A stretch of DNA of 64,000 nucleotides from Auanema rhodensis (Eukaryota > Nematoda > Chromadorea > Rhabditida > Rhabditidae), in NCBI GenBank assembly GCA_964057225.1, contig OZ059898.1, positions 18,143,267 through 18,207,266 on the forward strand, in the 5' to 3' direction. This document shows positions 10,156-23,496 of the stretch, one piece after another. The position numbers and the translations under genes are program-made. Under the pieces are notes generated by a model that saw nothing but the letters and a program-made list of their open reading frames with translations, made no database searches and had not been told where the DNA came from. Position 1 is the first letter of the stretch. Every line of letters starts with the position of its first letter.

Positions 10156-12262
10156 AAAAAAGGAATCTAAAAACATCTTCTTTTTGCTAAATTATCTTGA
10201 AATTTTTTGAAAAAATTTTTGTTAAAATGTTTTTGGAAGCAATGTTGAGTGTACATGGAAACTCAACATACACTAATGCATCATTTTTCAAACGATCATA
10301 ACTAATTTTTGTATAAAGCGTTTTTCAATGTAGTATAGTGCATTCGATGCAGATTTTTAAGCTGCGTCGATCTGTGTTATCAGATTTGCGCTAGCTTAAA
10401 AATGCACCGAGATATCAACTGATATAAGTTCACACTTATTTCCTCGATTTTCACCCTGAAGAATTAATTTTTTCGTTGAATAACATTGTCCATCGTCTTT
10501 GCCTTGAAAAAAGGAATCTAAAAACATCTACTTTTTGCTAAATTATTTTGAAATTTTTTGAAAAAATTTTTGTCAAAATGTTTTTGGAAGCAATGTTGAG
10601 TGTACATGGAAACTCAACATACACTAATGCATCATTTTTCAAACGATCATAACTAATTTTTGTATTAAGCGTTTCTCAAAGTAGTATAGTGCATTCGATG
10701 CGGATTTTTAAGCTGCGTCGATCTGTGTTATCAGATCTGCGCTAGCTTAAAAATGCACCGAGATATCAACTGATATAAGTTCACACTTATTTCCTCGATT
10801 TTCACCCTGAAGAATTAATTTTTTCGTTGAATAACATTGTCCATCGTCTTTGCCTTGAAAAAAGGAATCTAAAAACATCTACTTTTTGCTAAATTATTTT
10901 GAAATTTTTTGAAAAAATTTTTGTCAAAATGTTTTTGGAAGCAATGTTGAGTGTACATGGAAACTCAACATACACTAATGCATCATTTTTCAAACGATCA
11001 TAACTAATTTTTGTATAAAGCGTTTTTCAATGTAGTATAGTGCATTCGATGCGGATTTTTAAGCTGCGTCGATCTGTGTTATCAGATTTGCGCTAGCTTA
11101 AAAATGCACCGAGATATCAACTGATATAAGTTCACACTTATTTCCTCGATTTTCACCCTGAAGAATTAATTTTTTCGTTGAATAACATTGTCCATCGTCT
11201 TTGCCTTGAAAAAAGGAATCTAAAAACATCTACTTTTTGCTAAATTATTTTGAAATTTTTTGAAAAAATTTTTGTCAAAATGTTTTTGGAAGCAATGTTG
11301 AGTGTACATGGAAACTCAACATACACTAATGCATCATTTTTCAAACGATCATAACTAATTTTTGTATTAAGCGTTTCTCAAAGTAGTATAGTGCATTCGA
11401 TGCGGATTTTTAAGCTGCGTCGATCTGTGTTATCAGATTTGCGCTAGCTTAAAAATGCACCGAGATATCAACTGATATAAGTTCACACTTATTTCCTCGA
11501 TTTTCACCCTGAAGAATTAATTTTTTCGTTGAATAACATTGTCCATCGTCTTTGCCTTGAAAAAAGGAATCTAAAAACATCTTCTTTTTGCTAAATTATT
11601 TTGAAATTTTTTGAAAAAAATTTTTGTCAAAATGTTTTTGGAAGCAATGTTGAGTGTACATGGAAACTCAACATACACTAATGCATCATTTTTCAAACGA
11701 TCATAACTAATTTTTGTATAAAGCGTTTCTCAATGTAGTATAGTGCATTCGATGCGGATTTTTAAGCTGCGTCGATCTGTATTATCAGATTTGCGCTAGC
11801 TTAAAAATGCACCGAGATATCAACTGATATAAGTTCACACTTATATCCTCGATTTTCACCCTGAAGAATTAATTTTTTTGTTGAATAACATTGTCCATCG
11901 TCTTTGCCTTGAAAAAAGGAATCTAAAAACATCTACTTTTTGCTAAATTATTTTGAAATTTTTTGAAAAAATTTTTGTCAAAATGTTTTTGGAAGCAATG
12001 TTGAGTGTACATGGAAACTCAACATACACTAATGCATCATTTTTCAAACGATCATAACTAATTTTTGTATTAAGCGTTTCTCAATGTAGTATAGTGCATT
12101 CGATGCGGATTTTTAAGCTGCGTCGATCTGTGTTATCAGATTTGCGCTAGCTTAAAAATGCACCGAGATATCAACTGAAATAAGTTCACACTTATATCCT
12201 CGATTTTCACCCTGAAGAATTAATTTTTTTGTTGAAAAACATTGTCCATCGTGTTTGCCTTG
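10156..12262 (+). repeat. Six-monomer higher-order unit, first copy
   Basis: Order: GCAGAT copy, CAAAG/CAGATCTG copy, ATAAAG/TTTTTC copy, CAAAG copy, one-base-insertion/GTATT copy, GAAATAAG copy. Length is 2107. It is followed directly by a second unit with the same order, so this is a true tandem higher-order pair. The first half of its first monomer is of another type (CTTC, TTATCTTG) than its partner, so the recombination point probably lies inside that monomer. Confidence 0.75.
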
Positions 12263-12300
12263 AAAGAAGGAATCTAAAAACATCTACTTTTTGCTAAATT
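11560..12300 (+). repeat. Block duplicated at 14721
   Basis: The insertion/GTATT copy, the GAAATAAG copy and the AAAGAAGG start of the next copy recur in the same order at 14721, an offset of 3161. The right limit is approximate: the third monomers share AAAGAAGG but differ later (GCAGAT against CAAAG). Confidence 0.65.
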
Positions 12301-14369
12301 ATTTTGAAATTTTTTGAAAAAATTTTTGTCAAAATGTTTTTGGAAGCAATGTTGAGTGTACATGGAAACTCAACATACACTAATGCATCATTTTTCAAAC
12401 GATCATAACTAATTTTTGTATAAAGCGTTTTTCAATGTAGTATAGTGCATTCGATGCAGATTTTTAAGCTGCGTCGATCTGTGTTATCAGATTTGCGCTA
12501 GCTTAAAAATGCACCGAGATATCAACTGATATAAGTTCACACTTATTTCCTCGATTTTCACCCTGAAGAATTAATTTTTTCGTTGAATAACATTGTCCAT
12601 CGTCTTTGCCTTGAAAAAAGGAATCTAAAAACATCTACTTTTTGCTAAATTATTTTGAAATTTTTTGAAAAAATTTTTGTCAAAATGTTTTTGGAAGCAA
12701 TGTTGAGTGTACATGGAAACTCAACATACACTAATGCATCATTTTTCAAACGATCATAACTAATTTTTGTATTAAGCGTTTCTCAAAGTAGTATAGTGCA
12801 TTCGATGCGGATTTTTAAGCTGCGTCGATCTGTGTTATCAGATCTGCGCTAGCTTAAAAATGCACCGAGATATCAACTGATATAAGTTCACACTTATTTC
12901 CTCGATTTTCACCCTGAAGAATTAATTTTTTCGTTGAATAACATTGTCCATCGTCTTTGCCTTGAAAAAAGGAATCTAAAAACATCTACTTTTTGCTAAA
13001 TTATTTTGAAATTTTTTGAAAAAATTTTTGTCAAAATGTTTTTGGAAGCAATGTTGAGTGTACATGGAAACTCAACATACACTAATGCATCATTTTTCAA
13101 ACGATCATAACTAATTTTTGTATAAAGCGCTTTTCAATGTAGTATAGTGCATTCGATGCGGATTTTTAAGCTGCGTCGATCTGTGTTATCAGATTTGCGC
13201 TAGCTTAAAAATGCACCGAGATATCAACTGATATAAGTTCACACTTATTTCCTCGATTTTCACCCTGAAGAATTAATTTTTTCGTTGAATAACATTGTCC
13301 ATCGTCTTTGCCTTGAAAAAAGGAATCTAAAAACATCTACTTTTTGCTAAATTATTTTGAAATTTTTTGAAAAAATTTTTGTCAAAATGTTTTTGGAAGC
13401 AATGTTGAGTGTACATGGAAACTCAACATACACTAATGCATCATTTTTCAAACGATCATAACTAATTTTTGTATTAAGCGTTTCTCAAAGTAGTATAGTG
13501 CATTCGATGCGGATTTTTAAGCTGCGTCGATCTGTGTTATCAGATTTGCGCTAGCTTAAAAATGTACCGAGATATCAACTGATATAAGTTCACACTTATT
13601 TCCTCGATTTTCACCCTGAAGAATTAATTTTTTCGTTGAATAACATTGTCCATCGTCTTTGCCTTGAAAAAAGGAATCTAAAAACATCTTCTTTTTGCTA
13701 AATTATTTTGAAATTTTTTGAAAAAAATTTTTGTCAAAATGTTTTTGGAAGCAATGTTGAGTGTACATGGAAACTCAACATACACTAATGCATCATTTTT
13801 CAAACGATCATAACTAATTTTTGTATAAAGCGTTTCTCAATGTAGTATAGTGCATTCGATGCGGATTTTTAAGCTGCGTCGATCTGTATTATCAGATTTG
13901 CGCTAGCTTAAAAATGCACCGAGATATCAACTGATATAAGTTCACACTTATATCCTCGATTTTCACCCTGAAGAATTAATTTTTTTGTTGAATAACATTG
14001 TCCATCGTCTTTGCCTTGAAAAAAGGAATCTAAAAACATCTACTTTTTGCTAAATTATTTTGAAATTTTTTGAAAAAATTTTTGTCAAAATGTTTTTGGA
14101 AGCAATGTTGAGTGTACATGGAAACTCAACATACACTAATGCATCATTTTTCAAACGATCATAACTAATTTTTGTATTAAGCGTTTCTCAATGTAGTATA
14201 GTGCATTCGATGCGGATTTTTAAGCTGCGTCGATCTGTGTTATCAGATTTGCGCTAGCTTAAAAATGCACCGAGATATCAACTGAAATAAGTTCACACTT
14301 ATTTCCTCGATTTTCACCCTGAAGAATTAATTTTTTTGTTGAAAACCATTGTCCATCGTGTTTGCCTTG
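12263..14369 (+). repeat. Six-monomer higher-order unit, second copy
   Basis: Partner of 10156-12262, with the same length of 2107. Differences seen include AAAGAAGG at the start, GCGCTTTTC in the third monomer, ATGTACC in the fourth, and in the last both ACTTATTTC and AAAACCATTG. The last monomer has the compensated hairpin at 14284-14305. Confidence 0.75.
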
Positions 14370-14720
14370 AAAAAAGGAATCTAAAAACATCTACTTTTTG
14401 CTAAATTATTTTGAAATTTTTTGAAAAAATTTTTGTCAAAATATTTTTGGAAGCAATGTTGAGTGTACATGGAAACTCAACATACACTAATGCATCATTT
14501 TTCAAACGATCATAACTAATTTTTGTATTGAGCGTTTCTCAAAGTAGTATAGTGCATTCGATGCGGATTTTTAAGCTGCGTCGATCTGTGTTATCAGATT
14601 TGCGCTAGCTTAAAAATGCACCGAGATATCAACTGATATAAGTTCACACTTATTTCCTCGATTTTCACCCTGAAGAATTAATTTTTTCGTTGAATAACAT
14701 TGTCCATCGTCTTTGCCTTG

Positions 14721-15464
14721 AAAAAAGGAATCTAAAAACATCTTCTTTTTGCTAAATTATTTTGAAATTTTTTGAAAAAAATTTTTGTCAAAATGTTTTT
14801 GGAAGCAATGTTGAGTGTACATGGAAACTCAACATACACTAATGCATCATTTTTCAAACGATCATAACTAATTTTTGTATAAAGCGTTTCTCAATGTAGT
14901 ATAGTGCATTCGATGCGGATTTTTAAGCTGCGTCGATCTGTATTATCAGATTTGCGCTAGCTTAAAAATGCACCGAGATATCAACTGATATAAGTTCACA
15001 CTTATATCCTCGATTTTCACCCTGAAGAATTAATTTTTTTGTTGAATAACATTGTCCATCGTCTTTGCCTTGAAAAAAGGAATCTAAAAACATCTACTTT
15101 TTGCTAAATTATTTTGAAATTTTTTGAAAAAATTTTTGTCAAAATGTTTTTGGAAGCAATGTTGAGTGTACATGGAAACTCAACATACACTAATGCATCA
15201 TTTTTCAAACGATCATAACTAATTTTTGTATTAAGCGTTTCTCAATGTAGTATAGTGCATTCGATGCGGATTTTTAAGCTGCGTCGATCTGTGTTATCAG
15301 ATTTGCGCTAGCTTAAAAATGCACCGAGATATCAACTGAAATAAGTTCACACTTATATCCTCGATTTTCACCCTGAAGAATTAATTTTTTTGTTGAAAAA
15401 CATTGTCCATCGTGTTTGCCTTGAAAGAAGGAATCTAAAAACATCTACTTTTTGCTAAATTATT
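14721..15464 (+). repeat. Block duplicated from 11560
   Basis: Partner of the block at 11560. The rare AAAGAAGG (12263 and 15424 only) and the uncompensated GAAATAAG/ACTTATATC combination tie the two together. Confidence 0.65.
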
Positions 15465-17880
15465 TTGAAATTTTTTGAAAAAATTTTTGTCAAAATGTTT
15501 TTGGAAGCAATGTTGAGTGTACATGGAAACTCAACATACACTAATGCATCATTTTTCAAACGATCATAACTAATTTTTGTATTAAGCGTTTTTCAAAGTA
15601 GTATAGTGCATTCGATGCGGATTTTTAAGCTGCGTCGATCTGTGTTATCAGATTTGCGCTAGCTTAAAAATGCACCGAGATATCAACTGATATAAGTTCA
15701 CACTTATATCCTCGATTTTCACCCTGAAGAATTAATTTTTTTGTTGAATAACATTGTCCATCGTCTTTGCCTTGAAAAAAGGAATCTAAAAACATCTACT
15801 TTTTGCTAAATTATTTTGAAATTTTTTGAAAAAATTTTTGTCAAAATGTTTTTGGAAGCAATGTTGAGTGTACATGGAAACTCAACATACACTAATGCAT
15901 CATTTTTCAAACGATCATAACTAATTTTTGTATAAAGCGTTTCTCAATGTAGTATAGTGCATTCGATGCGGATTTTTAAGCTGCGTCGATCTGTGTTATC
16001 AGATTTGCGCTAGCTTAAAAATGCACCGAGATATCAACTGATATAAGTTCACACATATATCCTCGATTTTCACCCTGAAGAATTAATTTTTTCGTTGAAA
16101 AACATTTTCCATCGTGTTTGCCTTGAAAAAAGGAATCTAAAAACATCTACTTTTTGCTAAATTATTTTGAAATTTTTCGAAAAAATTTTTGTCAAAATGT
16201 TTTTGGAAGCAATGTTGAGTGTACATGGAAACTCAACATACACTAATGCATCATTTTTCAAACGATCATAACTAATTTTTGTATTAAGCGGTTCTCAATG
16301 TAGTATAGTGCATTCGATGCGGATTTTTAAGCTGCGTCGATCTGTGTTATCAGATTTGCGCTAGCTTAAAAATGCACCGAGATATCAACTGATATAAGTT
16401 CACACTTATATCCTCGATTTTCACCCTGAAGAATTAATTTTTTCGTTGAATAACATTGTCCATCGTCTTTGCCTTGAAAAAAGGAATCTAAAAACATCTA
16501 CTTTTTGCTAAATTATTCTGAAATTTTTCGAAAAAATTTTTGTCAAAATGTTTTTGGAAGCAATGTTGAGTGTACATGGAAACTCAACATACACTAATGC
16601 ATCATTTTCAAACGATCATAACTAATTTTTGTATTAAGCGTTTCTCAATGTAGTATAGTGCATTCGATGCGGATTTTTAAGCTGCGTCGATCTGTGTTAT
16701 CAGATTTGCGCTAACTTAAAAATGCACCGAGATATCAACTGATATAAGTTCACACTTATTTCCTCGATTTTCACCCTGAAGAATTAATTTTTTCGTTGAA
16801 TAACATTGTCCATCGTCTTTGCCTTGAAAAAAGGAATCTAAAAACATCTACTTTTTGCTAAATTATTTTGAAATTTTTTGAAAAAATTTTTGTCAAAATG
16901 TTTTTGGAAGCAATGTTGAGTGTACATGGAAACTCAACATACACTAATGCATCATTTTTCAAACGATCATAACTAATTTTTGTATTAAGCGCTTCTCAAT
17001 GTAGTATAGTGCATTCGATGCGGATTTTTTAAGCTGCGTCGATCTGTGTTATCAGATTTGCGCTAGCTTAAAAATGCACCGAGATATCAACTGATATAAG
17101 TTCACACTTATATCCTCGATTTTCACCCTGAAGAATTAATTTTTTCGTTGAATAACATTGTCCATCGTCTTTGCCTTGAAAAAAGGAATCTAAAAACATC
17201 TTCTTTTTGCTAAATTATTTTGAAATTTTTTGAAAAAATTTTTGTCAAAATGTTTTTGGAAGCAATGTTGAGTGTACATGGAAACTCAACATACACTAAT
17301 GCATCATTTTTCAAACGATCATAACTAATTTTTGTATAAAGCGTTTCTCAATGTAGTATAGTGCATTCGATGCGGATTTTTAAGCTGCGTCGATCTGTGT
17401 TATCAGATTTGCGCTAGCTTAAAAATGCACCGAGATATCAACTGATATAAGTTCACACTTATTTCCTCGATTTTCACCCTGAAGAATTAATTTTTTCGTT
17501 GAAAAACATTTTCCATCGTGTTTGCCTTGAAAAAAGGAATCTAAAAACATCTACTTTTTGCTAAATTATTTTGAAATTTTTCGAAAAAATTTTTGTCAAA
17601 ATGTTTTTGGAAGCAATGTTGAGTGTACATGGAAACTCAACATACACTAATGCATCATTTTTCAAACGATCATAACTAATTTTTGTATTAAGCGTTTCTC
17701 AATGTAGTATAGTGCATTCGATGCAGATTTTTAAGCTGCGTCGATCTGTGTTATCAGATTTGCGCTAGCTTAAAAATGCACCGAGATATCAACTGATATA
17801 AGTTCACACTTATTTCCTCGATTTTCACCCTGAAGAATTAATTTTTTCGTTGAATAACATTGTCCATCGTCTTTGCCTTG

Positions 17881-18933
17881 AAAAAAGGAATCTAAAAACT
17901 TCTACTTTTTGCTAAATTATTTTGAAATTTTTTGAAAAAATGTTTGTCAAAATGTTTTTGGAAGCAATGTTGAGTGTACATGGAAACTCAACATACACTA
18001 ATGCATCATTTTTCAAACGATCATAACTAATTTTTGTATTAAGCGTTTCTCAATGTAGTATAGTGCATTCGATGCGGATTTTTAAGCTGCGTCGATCTGT
18101 GTTATCAGATTTGCGCTAGCTTAAAAATGCACCGAGATATCAACTGATATAAGTTCACACTTATATCCTCGATTTTCACCCTGAAGAATTAATTTTTTCG
18201 TTGAATAACATTGTCCATCGTCTTTGCCTTGAAAAAAGAAATCTAAAAACATCTTCTTTTTGCTAAATTATTCTGAAATTTTTTGAAAAAATTTTTGTCA
18301 AAATGTTTTTGGAAGCAATGTTGAGTGTACATGGAAACTCAACATACACTAATGCATCATTTTTCAAACGATCATAACTAATTTTTGTATAAAGCGTTTC
18401 TCAATGTAGTATAGTGCATTCGATGCGGATTTTTAAGCTGCGTCGATCTGTGTTATCAGATTTGCGCTAGCTTAAAAATGCACCGAGATATCAACTGATA
18501 TAAGTTCACACTTATTTCCTCGATTTTCACCATGAAGAATTAATTTTTTCGTTGAATAACATTGTCCATCGTCTTTGCCTTGAAAAAAGGAATCTAAAAA
18601 CATCTACTTTTTGCTAAATTATTTTGAAATTTTTTGAAAAAATTTTTGTCAAAATGTTTTTGGAAGCAATGTTGAGTGTACATGGAAACTCAACATACAC
18701 TAATGCATCATTTTTCAAACGATCATAACTAATTTTTGTATAAAGCGTTTCTCAATGTAGTATAGTGCATTCGATGCGGATTTTTAAGCTGCGTCGATCT
18801 GTGTTATCAGATTTGCGCTAGCTTAAAAATGCACCGAGATATCAACTGATATAAGTTCACACTTATTTCCTCGATTTTCACCCTGAAGAATTAATTTTTT
18901 CGTTGAATAACATTGTCCATCGTCTTTGCCTTG
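17881..18933 (+). repeat. Three-monomer block repeated at 19987
   Basis: Order: CTTCTAC/AATGTTTG copy, GAAATC copy with ACCATG, generic copy. It recurs exactly 2106 bases (six monomers) later. GAAATC occurs in domain B only in these two blocks. Confidence 0.7.
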
Positions 18934-19635
18934 AAAAAAGGAATCTAAAAACATCTACTTTTTGCTAAATTATTTTGAAATTTTTTGAAAAAATTTTTGT
19001 CAAAATGTTTTTGGAAGCAATGTTGAGTGTACATGGTAACTCAACATACACTAATGCATCATTTTTCAAACGATCATAACTAATTTTTGTATTAAGCGTT
19101 TCTCAATGTAGTATAGTGCATTCGATGCGGATTTTTAAGCTGCGTCGATCTGTGTTATCAGATTTGCGCTAGCTTAAAAATGCACCGAGACATCAACTGA
19201 TATAAGTTCACACTTATATCCTCGATTTTCACCCTGAAGAAATAATTTTTTCGTTGAATAACATTGTCCATCGTCTTTGCCTTGAAAAAAGGAATCTAAA
19301 AACATCTACTTTTTGCTAAATTATTTTGAAATTTTTCGAAAAAATTTTTGTCAAAATGTTTTTGGAAGCAATGTTGAGTGTACATGGAAACTCAACATAC
19401 ACTAATGCATTATTTTTCAAACGATCATAACTAATTTTTGTATTAAGCGTTTCTCAATGTAGTATATTGCATTCGATGCGGATTTTTAAGCTGCGTCGAT
19501 CTGTGTTATCAGATTTGCGCTAGCTTAAAAATGCACCGAGATATCAACTGATATAAGTTCACACTTATATCCTCGATTTTCACCCTGAAGAATTAATTTT
19601 TTCGTTGAATAACATTGTCCATCGTCTTTGCCTTG
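18232..19635 (+). repeat. Four-monomer cassette, occurrence 1
   Basis: Order: ACCATG copy, generic copy, GAGACATC/GAAGAAATAA copy, GCATTAT/ATATTGC copy. The cassette recurs at 21391, 28059 and 31568. Private to this occurrence are ATTCTG in the first monomer and GGTAAC near 19036 in the third. Confidence 0.72.
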
Positions 19636-19986
19636 AAAAAAGGAATCTAAAAACATCTACTTTTTGCTAAATTATTTTGAAATTTTTCGAAAAAATTTTT
19701 GTCAAAATGTTTTTGGAAGCAATGTTGAGTGTACATGGAAACTCAACATACACTAATGCATCATTTTTCAAACGATCATAACTAATTTTTGTATTAAGCG
19801 TTTCTCAATGTAGTATAGTGCATTCGATGCGGATTTTTAAGCTGCGTCGATCTGTGTTATCAGATTTGCGCTAGCTTAAAAATGCACCGAGATATCAACT
19901 GATATAAGTTCACACTTATTTCCTCGATTTTCACCCTGAAGAATTAATTTTTTCGTTGAATAACATTGTCCATCGTCTTTGCCTTG

Positions 19987-21039
19987 AAAAAAGGAATCTA
20001 AAAACTTCTACTTTTTGCTAAATTATTTTGAAATTTTTTGAAAAAATGTTTGTCAAAATGTTTTTGGAAGCAATGTTGAGTGTACATGGAAACTCAACAT
20101 ACACTAATGCATCATTTTTCAAACGATCATAACTAATTTTTGTATTAAGCGTTTCTCAATGTAGTATAGTGCATTCGATGCGGATTTTTAAGCTGCGTCG
20201 ATCTGTGTTATCAGATTTGCGCTAGCTTAAAAATGCACCGAGATATCAACTGATATAAGTTCACACTTATATCCTCGATTTTCACCCTGAAGAATTAATT
20301 TTTTCGTTGAATAACATTGTCCATCGTCTTTGCCTTGAAAAAAGAAATCTAAAAACATCTTCTTTTTGCTAAATTATTTTGAAATTTTTTGAAAAAATTT
20401 TTGTCAAAATGTTTTTGGAAGCAATGTTCAGTGTACATGGAAACTCAACATACACTAATGCATCATTTTTCAAACGATCATAACTAATTTTTGTATTAAG
20501 CGTTTCTCAATGTAGTATAGTGCATTCGATGCGGATTTTTAAGCTGCGTCGATCTGTGTTATCAGATTTGCGCTAGCTTAAAAATGCACCGAGATATCAA
20601 CTGATATAAGTTCACACTTATTTCCTCGATTTTCACCATGAAGAATTAATTTTTTCGTTGAATAACATTGTCCATCGTCTTTGCCTTGAAAAAAGGAATC
20701 TAAAAACATCTACTTTTTGCTAAATTATTTTGAAATTGTTTGAAAAAATTTTTGTCAAAATGTTTTTGGAAGCAATGTTGAGTGTACATGGAAACTCAAC
20801 ATACACTAATGCATCATTTTTCAAACGATCATAACTAATTTTTGTATAAAGCGTTTCTCAATGTAGTATAGTGCATTCGATGCGGATTTTTAAGCTGCGT
20901 CGATCTGTGTTATCAGATTTGCGCTAGCTTAAAAATGCACCGAGATATCAACTGATATAAGTTCACACTTATTTCCTCGATTTTCACCCTGAAGAATTAA
21001 TTTTTTCGTTGAATAACATTGTCCATCGTCTTTGCCTTG
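19987..21039 (+). repeat. Three-monomer block repeated from 17881
   Basis: Partner of 17881-18933. Private changes are TTCAGTG in the second monomer and ATTGTTTG in the third. After this block the order skips the GAGACATC copy that follows the first block, so an exchange boundary lies near 21040. Confidence 0.68.
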
Positions 21040-21390
21040 AAAAAAGGAATCTAAAAACATCTACTTTTTGCTAAATTATTTTGAAATTTTTTGAAAAAAG
21101 TTTTGTCAAAATGTTTTTGGAAGCAATGTTGAGTGTACATGGAAACTCAACATACACTAATGCATTATTTTTCAAACGATCATAACTAATTTTTGTATTA
21201 AGCGTTTCTCAATGTAGTATATTGCATTCGATGCGGATTTTTAAGCTGCGTCGATCTGTGTTATCAGATTTGCGCTAGCTTAAAAATGCACCGAGATATC
21301 AACTGATATAAGTTCACACTTATATCCTCGATTTTCACCCTGAAGAATTAATTTTTTCGTTGAATAACATTGTCCATCGTCTTTGCCTTG

Positions 21391-22794
21391 AAAAAAGGAA
21401 TCTAAAAACATCTTCTTTTTGCTAAATTATTTTGAAATTTTTTGAAAAAATTTTTGTCAAAATGTTTTTGGAAGCAATGTTGAGTGTACATGGAAACTCA
21501 ACATACACTAATGCATCATTTTTCAAACGATCATAACTAATTTTTGTATAAAGCGTTTCTCAATGTAGTATAGTGCATTCGATGCGGATTTTTAAGCTGC
21601 GTCGATCTGTGTTATCAGATTTGCGCTAGCTTAAAAATGCACCGAGATATCAACTGATATAAGTTCACACTTATTTCCTCGATTTTCACCATGAAGAATT
21701 AATTTTTTCGTTGAATAACATTGTCCATCGTCTTTGCCTTGAAAAAAGGAATCTAAAAACATCTACTTTTTGCTAAATTATTTTGAAATTTTTTGAAAAA
21801 ATTTTTGTCAAAATGTTTTTGGAAGCAATGTTGAGTGTACATGGAAACTCAACATACACTAATGCATCATTTTTCAAACGATCATAACTAATTTTTGTAT
21901 AAAGCGTTTCTCAATGTAGTATAGTGCATTCGATGCGGATTTTTAAGCTGCGTCGATCTGTGTTATCAGATTTGCGCTAGCTTAAAAATGCACCGAGATA
22001 TCAACTGATATAAGTTCACACTTATTTCCTCGATTTTCACCCTGAAGAATTAATTTTTTCGTTGAATAACATTGTCCATCGTCTTTGCCTTGAAAAAAGG
22101 AATCTAAAAACATCTACTTTTTGCTAAATTATTTTGAAATTTTTTGAAAAAATTTTTGTCAAAATGTTTTTGGAAGCAATGTTGAGTGTACATGGAAACT
22201 CAACATACACTAATGCATCATTTTTCAAACGATCATAACTAATTTTTGTATTAAGCGTTTCTCAATGTAGTATAGTGCATTCGATGCGGATTTTTAAGCT
22301 GCGTCGATCTGTGTTATCAGATTTGCGCTAGCTTAAAAATGCACCGAGACATCAACTGATATAAGTTCACACTTATATCCTCGATTTTCACCCTGAAGAA
22401 ATAATTTTTTCGTTGAATAACATTGTCCATCGTCTTTGCCTTGAAAAAAGGAATCTAAAAACATCTACTTTTTGCTAAATTATTTTGAAATTTTTCGAAA
22501 AAATTTTTGTCAAAATGTTTTTGGAAGCAATGTTGAGTGTACATGGAAACTCAACATACACTAATGCATTATTTTTCAAACGATCATAACTAATTTTTGT
22601 ATTAAGCGTTTCTCAATGTAGTATATTGCATTCGATGCGGATTTTTAAGCTGCGTCGATCTGTGTTATCAGATTTGCGCTAGCTTAAAAATGCACCGAGA
22701 TATCAACTGATATAAGTTCACACTTATATCCTCGATTTTCACCCTGAAGAATTAATTTTTTCGTTGAAAAACATTTTCCATCGTGTTTGCCTTG
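21391..22794 (+). repeat. Four-monomer cassette, occurrence 2
   Basis: Same order as at 18232, with an offset of 3159 (nine monomers). Its last monomer ends with the AAAAACATTTTCC/CGTG type where occurrence 1 has AATAACATTG. This links it more closely to the later occurrences. Confidence 0.72.
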
Positions 22795-23496
22795 AAAAAA
22801 GGAATCTAAAAACATCTACTTTTTGCTAAATTATTTTGAAATTTTTCGAAAAAATTTTTGTCAAAATGTTTTTGGAAGCAATGTTGAGTGTACATGGAAA
22901 CTCAACATACACTAATGCATCATTTTTCAAACGATCATAACTAATTTTTGTATAAAGCGTTTCTCAATGTAGTATAGTGCATTCGATGCGGATTTTTAAG
23001 CTGCGTCGATCTGTGTTATCAAATTTGCGCTAGCTTAAAAATGCACCGAGATATCAACTGATATAAGTTCACACTTATTTCCTCGATTTTCACCCTGAAG
23101 AATTAATTTTTTCGTTGAATAACATTGTCCATCGTCTTTGCCTTGAAAAAAGGAATCTAAAAACATCTACTTTTTGCTAAATTATTTTGAAATTTTTTGA
23201 AAAAATTTTTGTCAAAATGTTTTTGGAAGCAATGTTGAGTGTACATGGAAACTCAACATACACTAATGCATCATTTTTCAAACGATCATAACTAATTTTT
23301 GTATTAAGCGTTTCTTAATGTAGTATAGTGCATTCGATGCGGATTTTTAAGCTGCGTCGATCTGTGTTATCAGATTTGCGCTAGCTTAAAAATGCACCGA
23401 GATATCAACTGATATAAGTTCACACTTATTTCCTCGATTTTCACCATGAAGAATTAATTTTTTCGTTGAATAACATTGTCCATCGTCTTTGCCTTG

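Larger units (their letters stand above)
1..16125 (+). repeat. Array domain A: insertion and CAAAG subtypes
   Basis: This domain covers the first 46 copies. Its private marks are the one-base insertion in the A/T tract (copies at 702, 2458, 11560, 13667, 14721), GAAATAAG (11912, 14019, 15073) and AAAGAAGG (12263, 15424). TTCTCAAAG in place of TTCTCAATG is frequent here, as is the combination of ATAAAG with TTTTTC. CAAAG recurs only sparsely later (27007, 29462, 32971, 63157). Subtypes alternate with a spacing of 2 to 6 copies, not in a single regular period. The right border is soft and is drawn where the copy at 16126 returns to the TTTTTCG/TTTTCC type. Confidence 0.7.

Noticed and set aside
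16477-17178. Compensating indel pair (minus one T at 16477, plus one T at 16827) as a functional frame restoration
   Set aside because: They lie in different homopolymer runs of adjacent non-coding monomers and have no frame to preserve. They are ordinary slippage or sequencing errors.
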